Source: Hyphodiscus hymeniophilus (taxonomy: Eukaryota; Ascomycota; Leotiomycetes; Helotiales; Hyphodiscaceae). Taken from it: a DNA stretch of 64,000 bases. Where the stretch lies: the NCBI GenBank assembly GCA_016508695.1, contig VNKQ01000002.1, positions 2,666,001 to 2,730,000 of the forward strand, in the 5' to 3' direction. Below the pieces are notes generated by a model. That model ran no database searches. It saw only the letters and a program-made list of their open reading frames with translations, and was not told the origin of the DNA. Numbering within the stretch: position 1 is the stretch's first letter; every line of letters begins with the position of its first letter. Made by a program: the position numbers and the translations under genes. Below are positions 46,764-57,178 of the stretch, piece by piece.

Positions 46764-48212
46764 TTAATCCTTGCTTATCAATTCTACAATCCGTGGTGGC
46801 ATTCCATCGAACCAAAGCTCTACGCTCTTCTTCTTATCGTCCTTCCAACCTAGCCGGAGCATCATCTCTAAGCCTTCCACGACCAAATCGACCGACTTTC
46901 CTGCATACTCAACACACGGTATTGCAGCAGGCACAAGTTTTGCCTCCATACTCCTCCCGAATCGCAAAATGGGTTCACCCTCCCCACCATCATCCAGGAT
47001 CAATTCCTTATCATCATCAAACCAAGAGCCTTTCCACTCAGCCCAGCTTTCATTGACCTTGGCTCCGTAGACACAAAACGGAGTACCGAACACCCCCCTT
47101 CCATCTTTGTACTGGAGTGGGGCCCATTTCTTTAGGTAGGTAATGGCGTGGAAGACCTTCGCCCAAACCTTGAACCCCGCTGCTGAGTTGGTCATGATAG
47201 AAATGCCACACTCGTCCAGCGGCTTTCTCTCCCCAGTTGCCTCGCTTTCTTGCTCACCTTTCAAATCCGCATAGCCCATGACGAAGCAGTGCCACCCAGG
47301 CAAGTTCGATCCGATATGCCAAAAAGTTCCTGGGTCCTTGTGCGCCATCCACGTCAGAGCCATACCATTCTGTACCTCCTCCAGCATTTCCTTTGCTATC
47401 GCTGGCTCCAGAAAGTGCTCTCCGCCAACTTTCAGTGATTGCTGCATTCCACTCACAGCTTTCAAGAGGTCAGTCGGCGTAGTCCATAGACCCGCCGCTG
47501 CTCTCTCGGGCAAGAAATGCCAATCGACGTCACAAGGCGTATAGCCTGTGAAATGCGCTATTGCAACATTCTTCTCTTCGTCGGGTAGAATGTAAAACGA
47601 CCTCGACATCTTCAATGGCTCAAAGACTAGCTCTCTTACGAGGGAGGGGAAGTCCTTGCCTGTCACGCTCTCAAGAATGACTTGCAAGACCATCATCCCG
47701 CCACCAGAATACGAGAACTTGTACCCTGGAAGACCAATAACTCTGACTTGCAGCGTGTTCGCAGGAGCTTTTCCCGAGAGTATTGTCTCCATATCGGGCA
47801 CGCCTTTCGATTGCGAGTACCCCGGAACACCGCTCACCGAGAGACCCGAGGTGTGGCTCATTAGGTGCCGGACCGTGATTTGCTTGAGAAGATCATGGGT
47901 GGTTGGGGTTTCCAGAACACCAACGATGTGTTTTGGGAGCAGGTCGACAATCTTGGAGTCCAGCTGTAGCTTCCCCGCTTGAACTAGGCGCATTGTCGCC
48001 ATGCCCGTAATGGGTTTGGAGATGCTGCATGCTTGAAATAACGTCTCTGAGTCCCCTCCGATCGTTGAGATGGATTTTGAGATAATAGAACCATGTTCGA
48101 GAATGGCGATAGAGACGGAAGGAGATCCTAGTTTGGCGAGAACTTCAGCTGGAGATGCATTTGCTGGCCCTTGGGAGGTGATTAGATGCTCTAATTCTGC
48201 GTACAAATCCAT
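46764..48212 (-). CDS. Serine beta-lactamase/transesterase-like protein (class C fold)
   Basis: A single intronless frame of 482 residues with its ATG at 48212. The nucleophile motif SxxK is Ser63-Ile-Ser-Lys66 (CSISKP) and the Tyr motif is Tyr168-Ser-Gly170, both placed as in class C beta-lactamases, esterases EstB and LovD-type acyltransferases. A typical HLMSHTSGL segment lies between them, around residues 116-124. The C-terminal third is extended beyond the minimal fold (about 380 residues). There is no signal peptide, so it should be cytosolic, unlike bacterial beta-lactamases. Fungal members hydrolyse esters or lactams or transfer acyl groups in secondary metabolism; the substrate here is unknown, and there is no metabolite core gene next to it. 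Lack of introns is unusual among its neighbours. Confidence 0.88.
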   Translation of the reverse strand: MDLYAELEHLITSQGPANASPAEVLAKLGSPSVSIAILEHGSIISKSISTIGGDSETLFQACSISKPITGMATMRLVQAGKLQLDSKIVDLLPKHIVGVLETPTTHDLLKQITVRHLMSHTSGLSVSGVPGYSQSKGVPDMETILSGKAPANTLQVRVIGLPGYKFSYSGGGMMVLQVILESVTGKDFPSLVRELVFEPLKMSRSFYILPDEEKNVAIAHFTGYTPCDVDWHFLPERAAAGLWTTPTDLLKAVSGMQQSLKVGGEHFLEPAIAKEMLEEVQNGMALTWMAHKDPGTFWHIGSNLPGWHCFVMGYADLKGEQESEATGERKPLDECGISIMTNSAAGFKVWAKVFHAITYLKKWAPLQYKDGRGVFGTPFCVYGAKVNESWAEWKGSWFDDDKELILDDGGEGEPILRFGRSMEAKLVPAAIPCVEYAGKSVDLVVEGLEMMLRLGWKDDKKKSVELWFDGMPPRIVELISKD

Positions 48213-49028
48213 GTTGACTTTGATTCCAAGTGCCTTTGTGTCATTTAGACAGTTTGAGGCCGTTGTATTTCGAGGTCTGGGAAAGGTAGAGTGCTGGTAT
48301 TACTTCAGCAGGCTACAGTATTGTTGTGATTACGTCTGGTATTCGTAGTATTGCTGGCGCCCAAGGAACGAAGCTATCCTGAGGAGGTAGACATGAGTAT
48401 CATATAGGTTTTCCGCACAAAATGACCCGATAGGCTCGTCGGCACGACGCTAACCAGGAAGTGGCTAGAAAGTAGTCTAAACACAGAGCTTTGAAAGGAC
48501 AATGGAATTTACATTGACTGGCTCGCCTACTAGGCAACTCTTTCAGGGGCATCTTCTGAGTCTGTAGAAGGCTAGCGTTTCATTCAATACCCTTCCTGTC
48601 ACCGTAGAGGTACGCGGCACTTACGATTCCCAAGTATTGACTGTGACAATCTGGCATTGCGGCAAGAATAGGGAGCCACTGGACTCAGAAATAACCTCCT
48701 ATCTATCACTCGACCATGTGGAGTCAACGCCAAACATCTTGTCTGGGGATGTCCATTTCTTTTTATATATTGCTTGTTCCTGCATATGTCTTTGACTTTT
48801 TCGGAGCCAACGCCTTAGGCGTATAACATAACGGGTGGAATCTACAGTGGAATCAAGGGCTGGATTGCAGAAACAGGAAAAACAAACAGATATTGTAGGG
48901 TTCTGTAGAGGCACTTGCTATGAGCCGATGCCATACCTGTGAGCAGACCTGGCCCCAACTGTTATAGTAATTGCTTTTCTAAACATCAGCAAACGCTTCC
49001 ATTTCGAGACCGTAAATCAATCATACGA
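48213..49028. other. Intergenic region, no gene seen
   Basis: About 815 bases: the promoter of the lactamase-like gene at the left and the 3' end of YOS9 at the right. Only short, motif-free frames are present. Confidence 0.5.
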
Positions 49029-50454
49029 TCACAGCTCGTCTTTGTAGATCTCCTCACTACCCTCTTCTTCCTCATCTTCCTCCACGACGCCCAAGATCGT
49101 ACGGATCTCTCCCGGCTCATCAACGACTTTGATCTCCCATCCTTTGCCCCTGGCTTCCTTCTGCATCTCCTTCCTCAGCTCGTCCACTGTCGCAGGCTCA
49201 AGGTCCAATTTCCTCAGATCGGCATCACTGGCCATCTCCACCTGGCCCCCCTTTGCGTTGGACTTCGCACGCGCGATGACCTCGACCACTTTACCCTGAT
49301 TTTCTTGTCCAAAGTTCGCTGGAATAGGCATTCTCGCCCCATCTTTCGCCGCCCATTTCCCAGCACCGACAATCACTCCACCGATGTTGATAGGCTTCTC
49401 GATCTTCGCATTCGCTGCGTCGAGCTCGTTCTCTAACATCTGCAATTCAGTCCGATCTTCCATATCATCCTCCGGTACAATGACCCTGCAGACGATCTCG
49501 TTTGCCTTGCTCTCCTTCGCAGGCATGAATGCGGCGTCTGTACACAACCTAGGTGTGTAAATGACCATCTGATACGAGCAAGTGGTAACTTCCTTGATAT
49601 AACCAATGCGATCCGTGACATGCGGATTGCAATGATACTGCACCTCAACCCGTCTCGGCTTCCCCGTAAGATCGCATGTGGTTCCTCCCTCCATCCTCTG
49701 AACTAGATACCTCGTATCACCCTTCACCTGCAATTCCGTCTTCGGCGGCTCACCATGTTTGGATCTTTTACGCACATCTATCTCATTCCCCCACTCATCC
49801 TCTCTCGCCTGTTGCGCGACCTTCGCCCTGCCTAGAATGAACTGCTTCGTCGTGGGATCTCGCGTAGGAGGTATGAGTGGTTTTCCAGGCTGAGGCGGCA
49901 GTTGGTGGAATTGAGTAATCTCGTTATTGTAGCAGAATGAATAACTCCACCACCCGGATACAAAATAGAGACAGTTACCTTCCAGATCTTGAAGGAGTTC
50001 CCAACCGCGGTCAGTAGCCCGCGCGAGTTCTTTCTGCTCAGCGGCTCGCGCTTCAGCTTCAGAGGTTTCATTCCTAAGGGGTGGGTCGACGATGGGTATT
50101 GTGCAGAAATACTGCTCGTCATCTAGGGTCATGACTTCGTAGGTCTCATGTGCGGGGTCGTAAATATAGTTGAAGTCGTTGGCCGGTCCAGCGTCGATGT
50201 CTTTTGTGGTCGAGGTTTGGGGGGCATCGCGGATTGTGGAGGAGGCGTGAGAGACGATGAGATCGGCTTCGGCTTCCGAGATGAATGAGTCGGAGAACAC
50301 GACTTCATACTGTTACATGTTAGACTGGCACACGTAGATAGTGAGCTGGACTTACTTGTGGAAATGCAAGCAAATCATCGTGTACGCTGAACACAGTCTG
50401 ACTTGCCAGAGCTCCTGGAGCTATGGCCAGAAAGGCTGCAATGAGTTGATGCAT
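49029..50454 (-). CDS. YOS9: ER quality-control lectin Yos9/OS-9 with C-terminal KDEL
   Basis: Exons 50454-50356 and 50309-49029 with a 46-nt phase-0 intron give 459 residues. Residues 1 to about 18 are a signal peptide ending in GALA. The MRH (mannose-6-phosphate receptor homology) domain covers about residues 140-270, with Cys146, the tandem Trp pair at 153-154 (GWWSY) that is typical of OS-9 lectins, Cys159, and further cysteines in TTCDLTG, QYHC and TTCSYQM. After it come a charged region and an acidic Glu stretch, and the chain ends in KDEL (456-459), an ER retrieval signal. Known role: it reads trimmed N-glycans on misfolded glycoproteins and hands them to the Hrd1 ubiquitin-ligase complex for degradation. 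The yeast protein is longer (542 residues) and ends in HDEL. The splice is essential because only exon 1 supplies the signal peptide. Confidence 0.94.
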
Positions 50455-51918
50455 TGTGCCATACGGCAATTGCAAGGTATTTAGAGGATCATAGGAAGTG
50501 TAGTTTGAGAGATGTTTACTTTATCTGTCATCAACTTGGAGCTTCGTTCGGTTAAACAACGGGCTGGCACGTGATGAAGTAGCTTAGGTGACGGACGACT
50601 CCAAATCGTCAGGAAAATGTTGGCTTCTAGCGGCCTGACTATATTTAGGATTTTAGCTTCAACAACACTATTTCTAATGCTGAGCGTGATTCCGTGCTGA
50701 TAAAATAGCGACGTAAATATTCCTGATTCCAAAAAAGTGAGGTAGGTTTGCAAGGGAAGAAGATCATATCAACTTGGGAGGATTATCCATCTAACAACCC
50801 TTCTCTCCGCCACGATCGGACCCTATTTGTATGGAAGCTATCCAGCAGCTGTGTACACAGGGTCTTGAATTGCATAGGAGAGCAGAGATCTTGCTGGTTG
50901 CACACTCTTCATGCTGACCAATGGATGTTTTGGAATTCGGGTTAGCACAATGGACGATGGACATGTTCCGATCCTTCCTGGGCTAAATGACGCCCAGCCC
51001 TTCTTCGAAAGGAGAGTCAAATAACCAACAGAAAGAGCATCGAGCGATACAGAATGGCGGGTCTGCCTATGTGGAAGCAGTGATGAGAGGAGAATGCGCT
51101 GAAGTGAGAGGGGTTGCAGGAATTAGGGAAGAAAGCACTCCTAGAGTTCTTGCTTCAGAGGTAGAAGCACTGATGTATGAGCGATTAAAACTTTACACCA
51201 ATCTCTGACAGAATTATGGTAGTAGATTCATTCCTAGTTACTCCCAAAAACATCGTGAAATGTGAGTAAAGCGGCACTCAAAGCAAGGCTATAAAATATG
51301 GGCTCTGAAATCATCAACAACTTTCATTTTAGATTCAGAGCAATCGAATCGAGCCTCAAACCAAGGGTAAAACAGAACAAGGCGGCCAAAGAAGAGAAAA
51401 ACCCGGTCATCCAGCTGATATTCAGAGTCGTTGCTACTCTTCACTTAAGAGGCGAGGTTGAAAAAAAACTTCTCATGTTCGAACGTGAGAGCATGAAAGG
51501 AAAAGGAGAAAACACAATCACGTGTCCGTGGTGTTGATTCAAGCTGACATAAGTCCGGAGAATTGTGCCGCCAACCAGCTCCTTCCCTTCATTAACTTCT
51601 CTCATCCAAGCTCAGCTCATCCTTCCAAATCGCCTCGGAGATCCCTATCTCGGAAAGTATAAACAATTCTATTTCCTCTCCCTCTCAAGGCACTCTAATC
51701 CGTATCCACACACCAAAAACTTTCCGAATCCGAATATGCTCTCAATGCTTCCATATATCCAGGAGTTTTCCACTCAAGCCAGTTTGCAACTCCGCCGAAG
51801 TATCAAACCCCAGAATTCGTTCCATTTCCATAACTCCTTTCGTTCAGATCGTCCCATATTCCAAGCTCACATTGGCCACATCCCGAGCCATCATTTCAAT
51901 ACGAAGATAAGGGTGAGC
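50455..51918. other. Intergenic region, no gene seen
   Basis: About 1.46 kb between two minus-strand genes. A 79-codon frame at 51298-51537 and a 143-codon plus-strand frame at 51565-51996 (running over the last exon of the ING gene) lack motifs and are not accepted. Confidence 0.45.
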
Positions 51919-54060
51919 CTAGCGATCATTGAAGCGCTTCGTTTTGAGCTTCTCTTTGCAGTCGTCGCAATACCATTTGGCTGGTACAGATATTAGTTCA
52001 CGGGTAATGGCACGGCGAGGAAGACGCAAAACTTACCATTGCCCTTCGGCGCAACCTTCAAGCCCACACATGGCAAATGGAACCATTCCCTCTCACAGCT
52101 ATCGGAATCACAACCCACCATCTCTCCAAAGCTGACCTGGTTGCAATAGCAATACCGCGGCTCATCCGGATCCGCATCCTCGTCTGCCGCGTCCCCGTCC
52201 TCATCCTCGCCTTGCATGTCGCTGGCACCGTCATCGATTTCTGAGTTCTGCTGCGCAAGGAGTTGCTGCTGAGCAGCGGCTCCTGCACCTTTCTTGTGGC
52301 TTCGTTTGTTATTTGATGCAGCTTCAATTGCACTGCGCGATGAGCGTGAGCGAACAGGCTCAGGAAATTGAGGTATGGCGGGCGTGGAGGGTTTGGATGC
52401 TCGTCCACTCTTGGTGGTGATAGTCGTGATCTGAACACCTTGCATAGCATCGCCATTGGTCTCTGTGTCCTCTCTTTTCATGCTGTCCTTGCGATTGCCA
52501 ACCACGATGCCTCCAACCATTTCCGTATCACCTTTGTCCACATCTTCCAGCAGGTGTTCTTTCAAGGTTGTTGCTGTTTCCTTCATCGTCGATCTGACTT
52601 CTGTGATCGACCGTCCTGTCGCTTCTGCGGCTGGCCGAAGATCTGGTGTGCTTGCTCCATTCGCTCTGACTGATGATTGCCTTATAGGCTCCACTACTGA
52701 CTGGGTGGAGTTCTGCCTTGCACGAGACGAAGCCGGCCGTCCCCCATTCGCAGGTGAGGCTCGTCCGGGTAATTTCGATTCAGGAAAGGTACTTCGTATA
52801 GGGGAGGATGCGAGCGAAGGAGACATCGCTACAGATGTTACTGTGTTATTCCTGATGGGCACAGTGTTAGCAACTAAACCGAACGAATGCCGATCTAAGT
52901 ACATACCGCTTTCTGCTGGTTGGTCCGTTAGTTGAAGCTGCTGCTCTGGATCTCTTCTTCGATCCCTCCGGTCCTGGTGTCTCTCTTGGACTTCCACCCT
53001 TGGCCTTCGTTGCCGTTCCATTGCTCCCAAATACGGTGCTTAGAGATCGCTCCATGACTGCGCCACCAGCAGGACCCTTGTCGACCTTCCGACGCTTGGG
53101 AGGAATGCCATTTGTACCATTCGTGATTCCCAGTCCGAGGGACACTGAAGCATCAGCTGCTTTGCGAACTTTGCTATTGCCATGGAGTTTCTTGCTAGAC
53201 TCCTTTTGCCTCTCGTGGGGGTCGTCGAAATCCGATTCCGTCTGGTGTTTGTGACTCTTCTTAGCAAGCAGAGCTTGTTTTCTCGCATCGCTTCTCGCCG
53301 CCGCCTCGTCGACAAGGCTTTGCGCTGCCAATGTCAAATTTGCGGTCGCGAGATCTCTTCGTGAACCGCCCCCTGAAGGCTGTTTTGTCGCACGATTCTC
53401 TGGGTATGCCCAATGTGTAACACTGCCATATCGTGCCTCCTCGCTGACCTCGAGCTCGATGTAGGGAAAGCAATCGTCGATGCGGGCGAGCTGTTTGTTG
53501 AGAGCTTCGGCAGCGGTAGATATGACGTGATTCTTTTCGTCGAGGGAAACGAGCATATTCTGCATAGTGTAGGCGGCGTGCTGGAAAAGAGTTCTCTTGG
53601 GCGTATTGAGCTGATTGTAGACATCCTCGGCTGCAACAGATCCGACGTGACCATTGATTATTGAGCCATTGACGCTGCCTTGTGCGCTCATTGGAGCAGA
53701 CGTAGGGCCGATAGCTTGTTGAGCTTCGAGTGCTTGTCGTAGTTCTGGGACAGGGGAGCTGATCGCCAGCGCTGCGTCAACCATCTGGTGGAGCTGGTCT
53801 TCTGGGGCAAATATTTTTGCATCTACTTCTTTCAGAAGCGTAAAGTGCCATGCGAGTTCCTTGGGTAAAGCACTTATGGCATCTGCGAAGTGTGTAATCG
53901 CGGGGAATATCTCAAGGCTTGGAGTGTCGTCGAGAGCCCCGAAAGATCCTCTTGATCCAAACGCTACTGATGATCTCGGTGGATTATTCCGAGTTTGCCG
54001 CAGCGGCTGAGCTCTGCGACCGCCCGCAAGATCGGAGGAGTTAATATTCGGGGTCTTCAT
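51919..54060 (-). CDS. ING-family chromatin protein with PHD finger
   Basis: Exons 54060-52907, 52851-52037 and 51980-51919 with 55- and 56-nt introns give 676 residues. The N-terminal ING region is in two blocks, around residues 58-92 (FADAISALPKELAWHF) and 156-198, with a Gly/Ser insertion between them. A basic nuclear-localisation cluster (PPKRRKVDK) lies at about 320-328, followed by a long disordered Ser/Pro/Ala-rich middle and an acidic stretch just before the PHD finger at 619-664. The zinc ligands are C619, C621, C632, C637, H643, C646, C661 and C664. FGEMVGCD and Trp641 match the aromatic cage for trimethylated H3K4. The last zinc pair is supplied by the 62-nt final exon. The family belongs to histone acetyltransferase or deacetylase complexes (Yng1, Yng2 or Pho23 in yeast); which one this is cannot be settled from sequence alone. 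Confidence 0.92.
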
Positions 54061-54747
54061 GACTTCAAGGAGGTATTTTCGAAAGGAGGCCTTTTTCGGT
54101 GAGGGGAGCGCGCACAACACGCGCAGACCGTCGTGGGAGAAAACGAGCTCAAGGAGGACGATTTAGAGATCGGATTCCATTGAGTGATAGTCGTGAGATA
54201 TTGTTCGACCTGGTGATTTGTGGTGTTCGCTATTATGATGGTGGGTGAACGAGCAATGGGCAATGGGGTAGCGATTTTGGCTGGTGACGCCAAAAGTTGT
54301 TTGATAGCTGGTCAAACATGTCATCCAGAGTGCTAGACTGGTGTAGCCTTATGAGTATCTTTGTCATCATAAACTCATGCCTTGGTGGCCTTGCGGTGCT
54401 CCACCAGCTCAGGTCGCACCAGGCTAACGTCGAGCTTCATGAGTTCGGTTTGATTATTAATCTCAACAAAACATGTTCCGTTACTTCTGTCCCAGGTCTT
54501 ATGCGATCAACCATACGAGGGAACAGGCCATTCAAGAAGAATACCGTGCCTCGGCCTACTCAACTTGTTTGACCGTTGGGGAAGACTTGTGGAGAGTGCA
54601 CATATTTCTTGTAAGCTTTCGCAAACGTTCAACTAATTATATTCCAATTCGCTCCAAACCATGCAGCAATTGAGATCTAAGTGTATCTCCATTCACTAGC
54701 CAATAAACACCACTTATCCAGACCCCGCTATGCTTTGAGAGATACGT
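54061..54747. other. Intergenic region, no gene seen
   Basis: About 690 bases: the ING gene promoter and the 3' UTR of the cis-prenyltransferase gene, both on the minus strand. The frame of the ING gene stays open to 54120 but lacks an upstream ATG. Nothing else is recognisable. Confidence 0.5.
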
Positions 54748-55893
54748 CTATCGAAGTTTCAGCTTCGGCTTCAACCCCGTTTCCTCGTTGTGTTTCTGCT
54801 TCCACTGCCACTCTACCAACACGGGTAAGAACTGCCATAGATCAAACTCGGGCCATAGGCAATCCAAAAAGACCAGTTCCGTTTCCTCGTGACACTGCCA
54901 GAGCATAAAGTCACTCAACCTATTGACCCCGCTGGTTCGAATCAATAGGTCTAGTGGAGGATCACCAGCCGTGAACAAACGATCCTCTATCGTTTCCGAT
55001 GATATCGTCTCGGGATCTGGGTAAATCGATTCCTCTCGACTGTCGTTGGGTGGGGAATCGGGATGTAAAGTAGTAGAGGAGGATATCGAGTCGTCGTGAT
55101 CAGATGTATTAGACGGAGTAGGAGAACTTGCTCGTAGGGATGGTTCTGATATCCCATTTGTAAGTCTTGTAGAGCGTATTTTCTGTGTGATTCGAGTTTG
55201 AGAGAAGGGTCGTGCGTGCGAGGGTATGGGCTTTGAGTAGTCCTCCACGGTCCTTCTAATAGCTGTTGTGATCTCGTCGCGGGAGGTATACGGGAAGCAA
55301 ATATTGAGGACAGCACTGCAGCAATTAGCCCTTGAACTCGGTTCTATTGATACCATCACTCACTCTCCATTACTCTTGGTTAAGTTCACAGCTTTGTCGA
55401 TAGCTTCCAACACATCCGGCTTGACTAGGTCCCTCTGCCCCAATATCCGGACACTTGCTCCATATCTGTCAAGCAGATCACCATGTTGTGAGAGTTGAGA
55501 TAGTTTGACTTTCGCCATCTCCATCAGAGCGTCGACCTCGTATTTCGATCGTTTGAAGTTCTCTATACTGAACGCATAGACCGTCACTACTTTCACTCCA
55601 GATTTATAGCAGACTTCTAGTATCTAACTAAGGTCAGCCATCTCTGATTGAATATAGGTATAAACACAAACCCTCGCTAAAGCTTCAAATCCCAAATTAT
55701 GCCCTTCGACTGTTTCGATCTTGTGGCTCCTTGCAAAGCGTCTGTTCCCATCCATCACGAATGCCACATGTTGGGGAATTGGACCTTGACGCAAAGCTCC
55801 TATAAGAAGTTCTCGTAATTGATTGATGCCCCATTCGACTGGGGGGGATTCCAGCATCCATTTCCGGAGTTGAGATAAGTGCATGGAAGACAT
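54748..55893 (-). CDS. RER2: cis-Prenyltransferase, dehydrodolichyl diphosphate synthase type
   Basis: Exons 55893-55672, 55623-55364 and 55315-54748 with two 48-nt introns give 349 residues. Conserved elements in order are FVMDGNRRFA with the catalytic Asp48, GFEALA (68-73), the YAFSIENFKRS segment, NICFPYTSRDEI (165-176), and RTSGVNRLSDFMLWQ (287-301), which carries the pyrophosphate-binding Arg and Ser of the eukaryotic form, then LDCLWPEF. It extends farnesyl diphosphate with isopentenyl diphosphate to the dolichol precursor for N-glycosylation, at the ER membrane with an Nus1-type partner (family knowledge). Unusual: roughly 80 disordered, Ser/Asp/Pro-rich residues (about 188-267) are inserted between two conserved motifs. 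It could also be the Srt1-type paralogue. The gene is divergent to the Dsc2-like gene, 395 bases away. Confidence 0.93.
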
Positions 55894-56288
55894 CCTGGTC
55901 TCAGATGGTGGTTTCCAATGTCCGATTATTCGAGTAAGTTGAGCTCAGCAAGCTACAATAAGCAATTCCGAAGCTGTAGCAGTTCCAGAATCGCCACTTC
56001 CAGTTACTTTCAATGAGCGTGAAGCGTAAGATGGTGAACGTTGTTGTTGTGAGACATTGATTATTTTAAGAATCCTGCTTGAAAGCCGCGCCGCGCAAGG
56101 AATGGCGAGGCTCGACCGGACCAAGAGAAAGGCCACTTCATCATAGGCTGACTGGGAAAGGCTGATTCCACCAACAACCACAAGCAATCTTCGTAGGATT
56201 CCTCCTTCAATATCTTGAGAGAGAACGACATGAGCCAATGAAATTTATTTGAACTGTCCGACACTATCCTCTCTCTTGCAGCCCCAAG
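55894..56288. promoter_or_regulatory. Shared divergent promoter region (RER2-like / DSC2-like)
   Basis: The start codons of the two divergent genes are separated by 395 bases with no gene between them, so both promoters must lie here. I see no strong TATA box or repeated binding motif. Short frames inside (55945-56264, minus) are not accepted as genes. Confidence 0.5.
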
Positions 56289-57178
56289 ATGCTGTCCACC
56301 GGCTTCGCAGAGGCTCCCGTCTCTCGCAGCCTTGTCTATGGCATAGTCGCCGCATCAATCCTCGTTAGCATCACAGATGTCAAACACTACTTCTACATCC
56401 AAGTCGATCCCCATCTATGGCGGTACCATCAAGTATGGCGGATTTTCATCTATCAGCTCTGCTACACCAATTCGACCGAGGTGCTGTTCGCTGCAATGAC
56501 ATTGTACAATATGCGGATCATTGAACGGCTTTGGGGATCCAGGAAATTTGCTGTATGCTCTAATTCCTTCAGCCGAGCAGATGGACGGACTCTAATAACT
56601 GCAAATAGTCCTTCATCGTCCTAAGCTACGGCTTTACAACCCTCCTCCCACCGATGCTTCTAGCTCTCCTCCTCCGTCCCCTCTCCTTGCACTACCTCAA
56701 CTATCTCCCGGCAGGTCCAACACCCCTCATCTTCGCTCTTCTCGCCCAATATCATGCTGTCATCCCCCATGTCTACAAATACCGCATTGCGGCCTCCGCT
56801 CACGGTCCCGCCGAGCCCTTTTACGGCCTCACCTTCTCGGACAAATCCTATGTCTACCTCCCCGCAGTCCAGCTCTCGCTATCCCAATTCCCCGGATCCT
56901 TTCTCTGCGCATGCGTGGGTTGGATAGTGGGGTATATGTGGCGGAACGATGTCCTGCCCGGAGCTGTCACGAGATGGAGGATTCCGGGATGGATGGTGGG
57001 GATTAGAGGTGTGAAGAGGGGAGAGGACTTTGAGGGTTTGAGAAGGAGGCTGGAGGGTGAGGGCGGGCCTGGTAATGGGAATGCTGTTCTGGCTACGGGC
57101 AGTGATGGAAGAATGCAGGCTGGAAGAAGACGTACCCTGGGTCGACAGCTGTTGGATCAATTTAGGGGTGCGTTTTGA
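56289..57178 (+). CDS. DSC2: Rhomboid-like membrane protein, Dsc2/UBAC2 type
   Basis: Exons 56289-56552 and 56609-57178 with a 56-nt phase-0 intron give 277 residues. The first 200 residues form about five or six membrane segments, beginning with a rhomboid-like fold: YGIVAASILVSITD, then HLWRYHQVWRIFIYQ and ALLLRPLSLHYL. The opening GFAEAPVSRSLVYG and the motif YNMRIIERLWGSRKFA resemble the Dsc2 subunit of the fungal Dsc E3 ubiquitin ligase in Golgi/endosomes. The family lacks the rhomboid Ser/His dyad and works as a pseudoprotease recognising membrane proteins. The C-terminal 70 residues are basic and Gly/Arg-rich; I do not see a complete UBA domain, which related proteins often carry, so this assignment stays moderately sure. 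In several fungi the Dsc complex activates the SREBP hypoxia factor. Confidence 0.78.

Noticed and set aside
46628..47056. 142-codon plus-strand frame
   Set aside because: Antisense to the beta-lactamase-like gene.
51565..51996. 143-codon plus-strand frame
   Set aside because: Antisense over the last PHD exon of the ING gene; Ser/Pro/Phe-rich with no motif.
52456..52935. 159-codon plus-strand frame
   Set aside because: Shadow of the disordered Ser/Ala-rich region of the ING gene.
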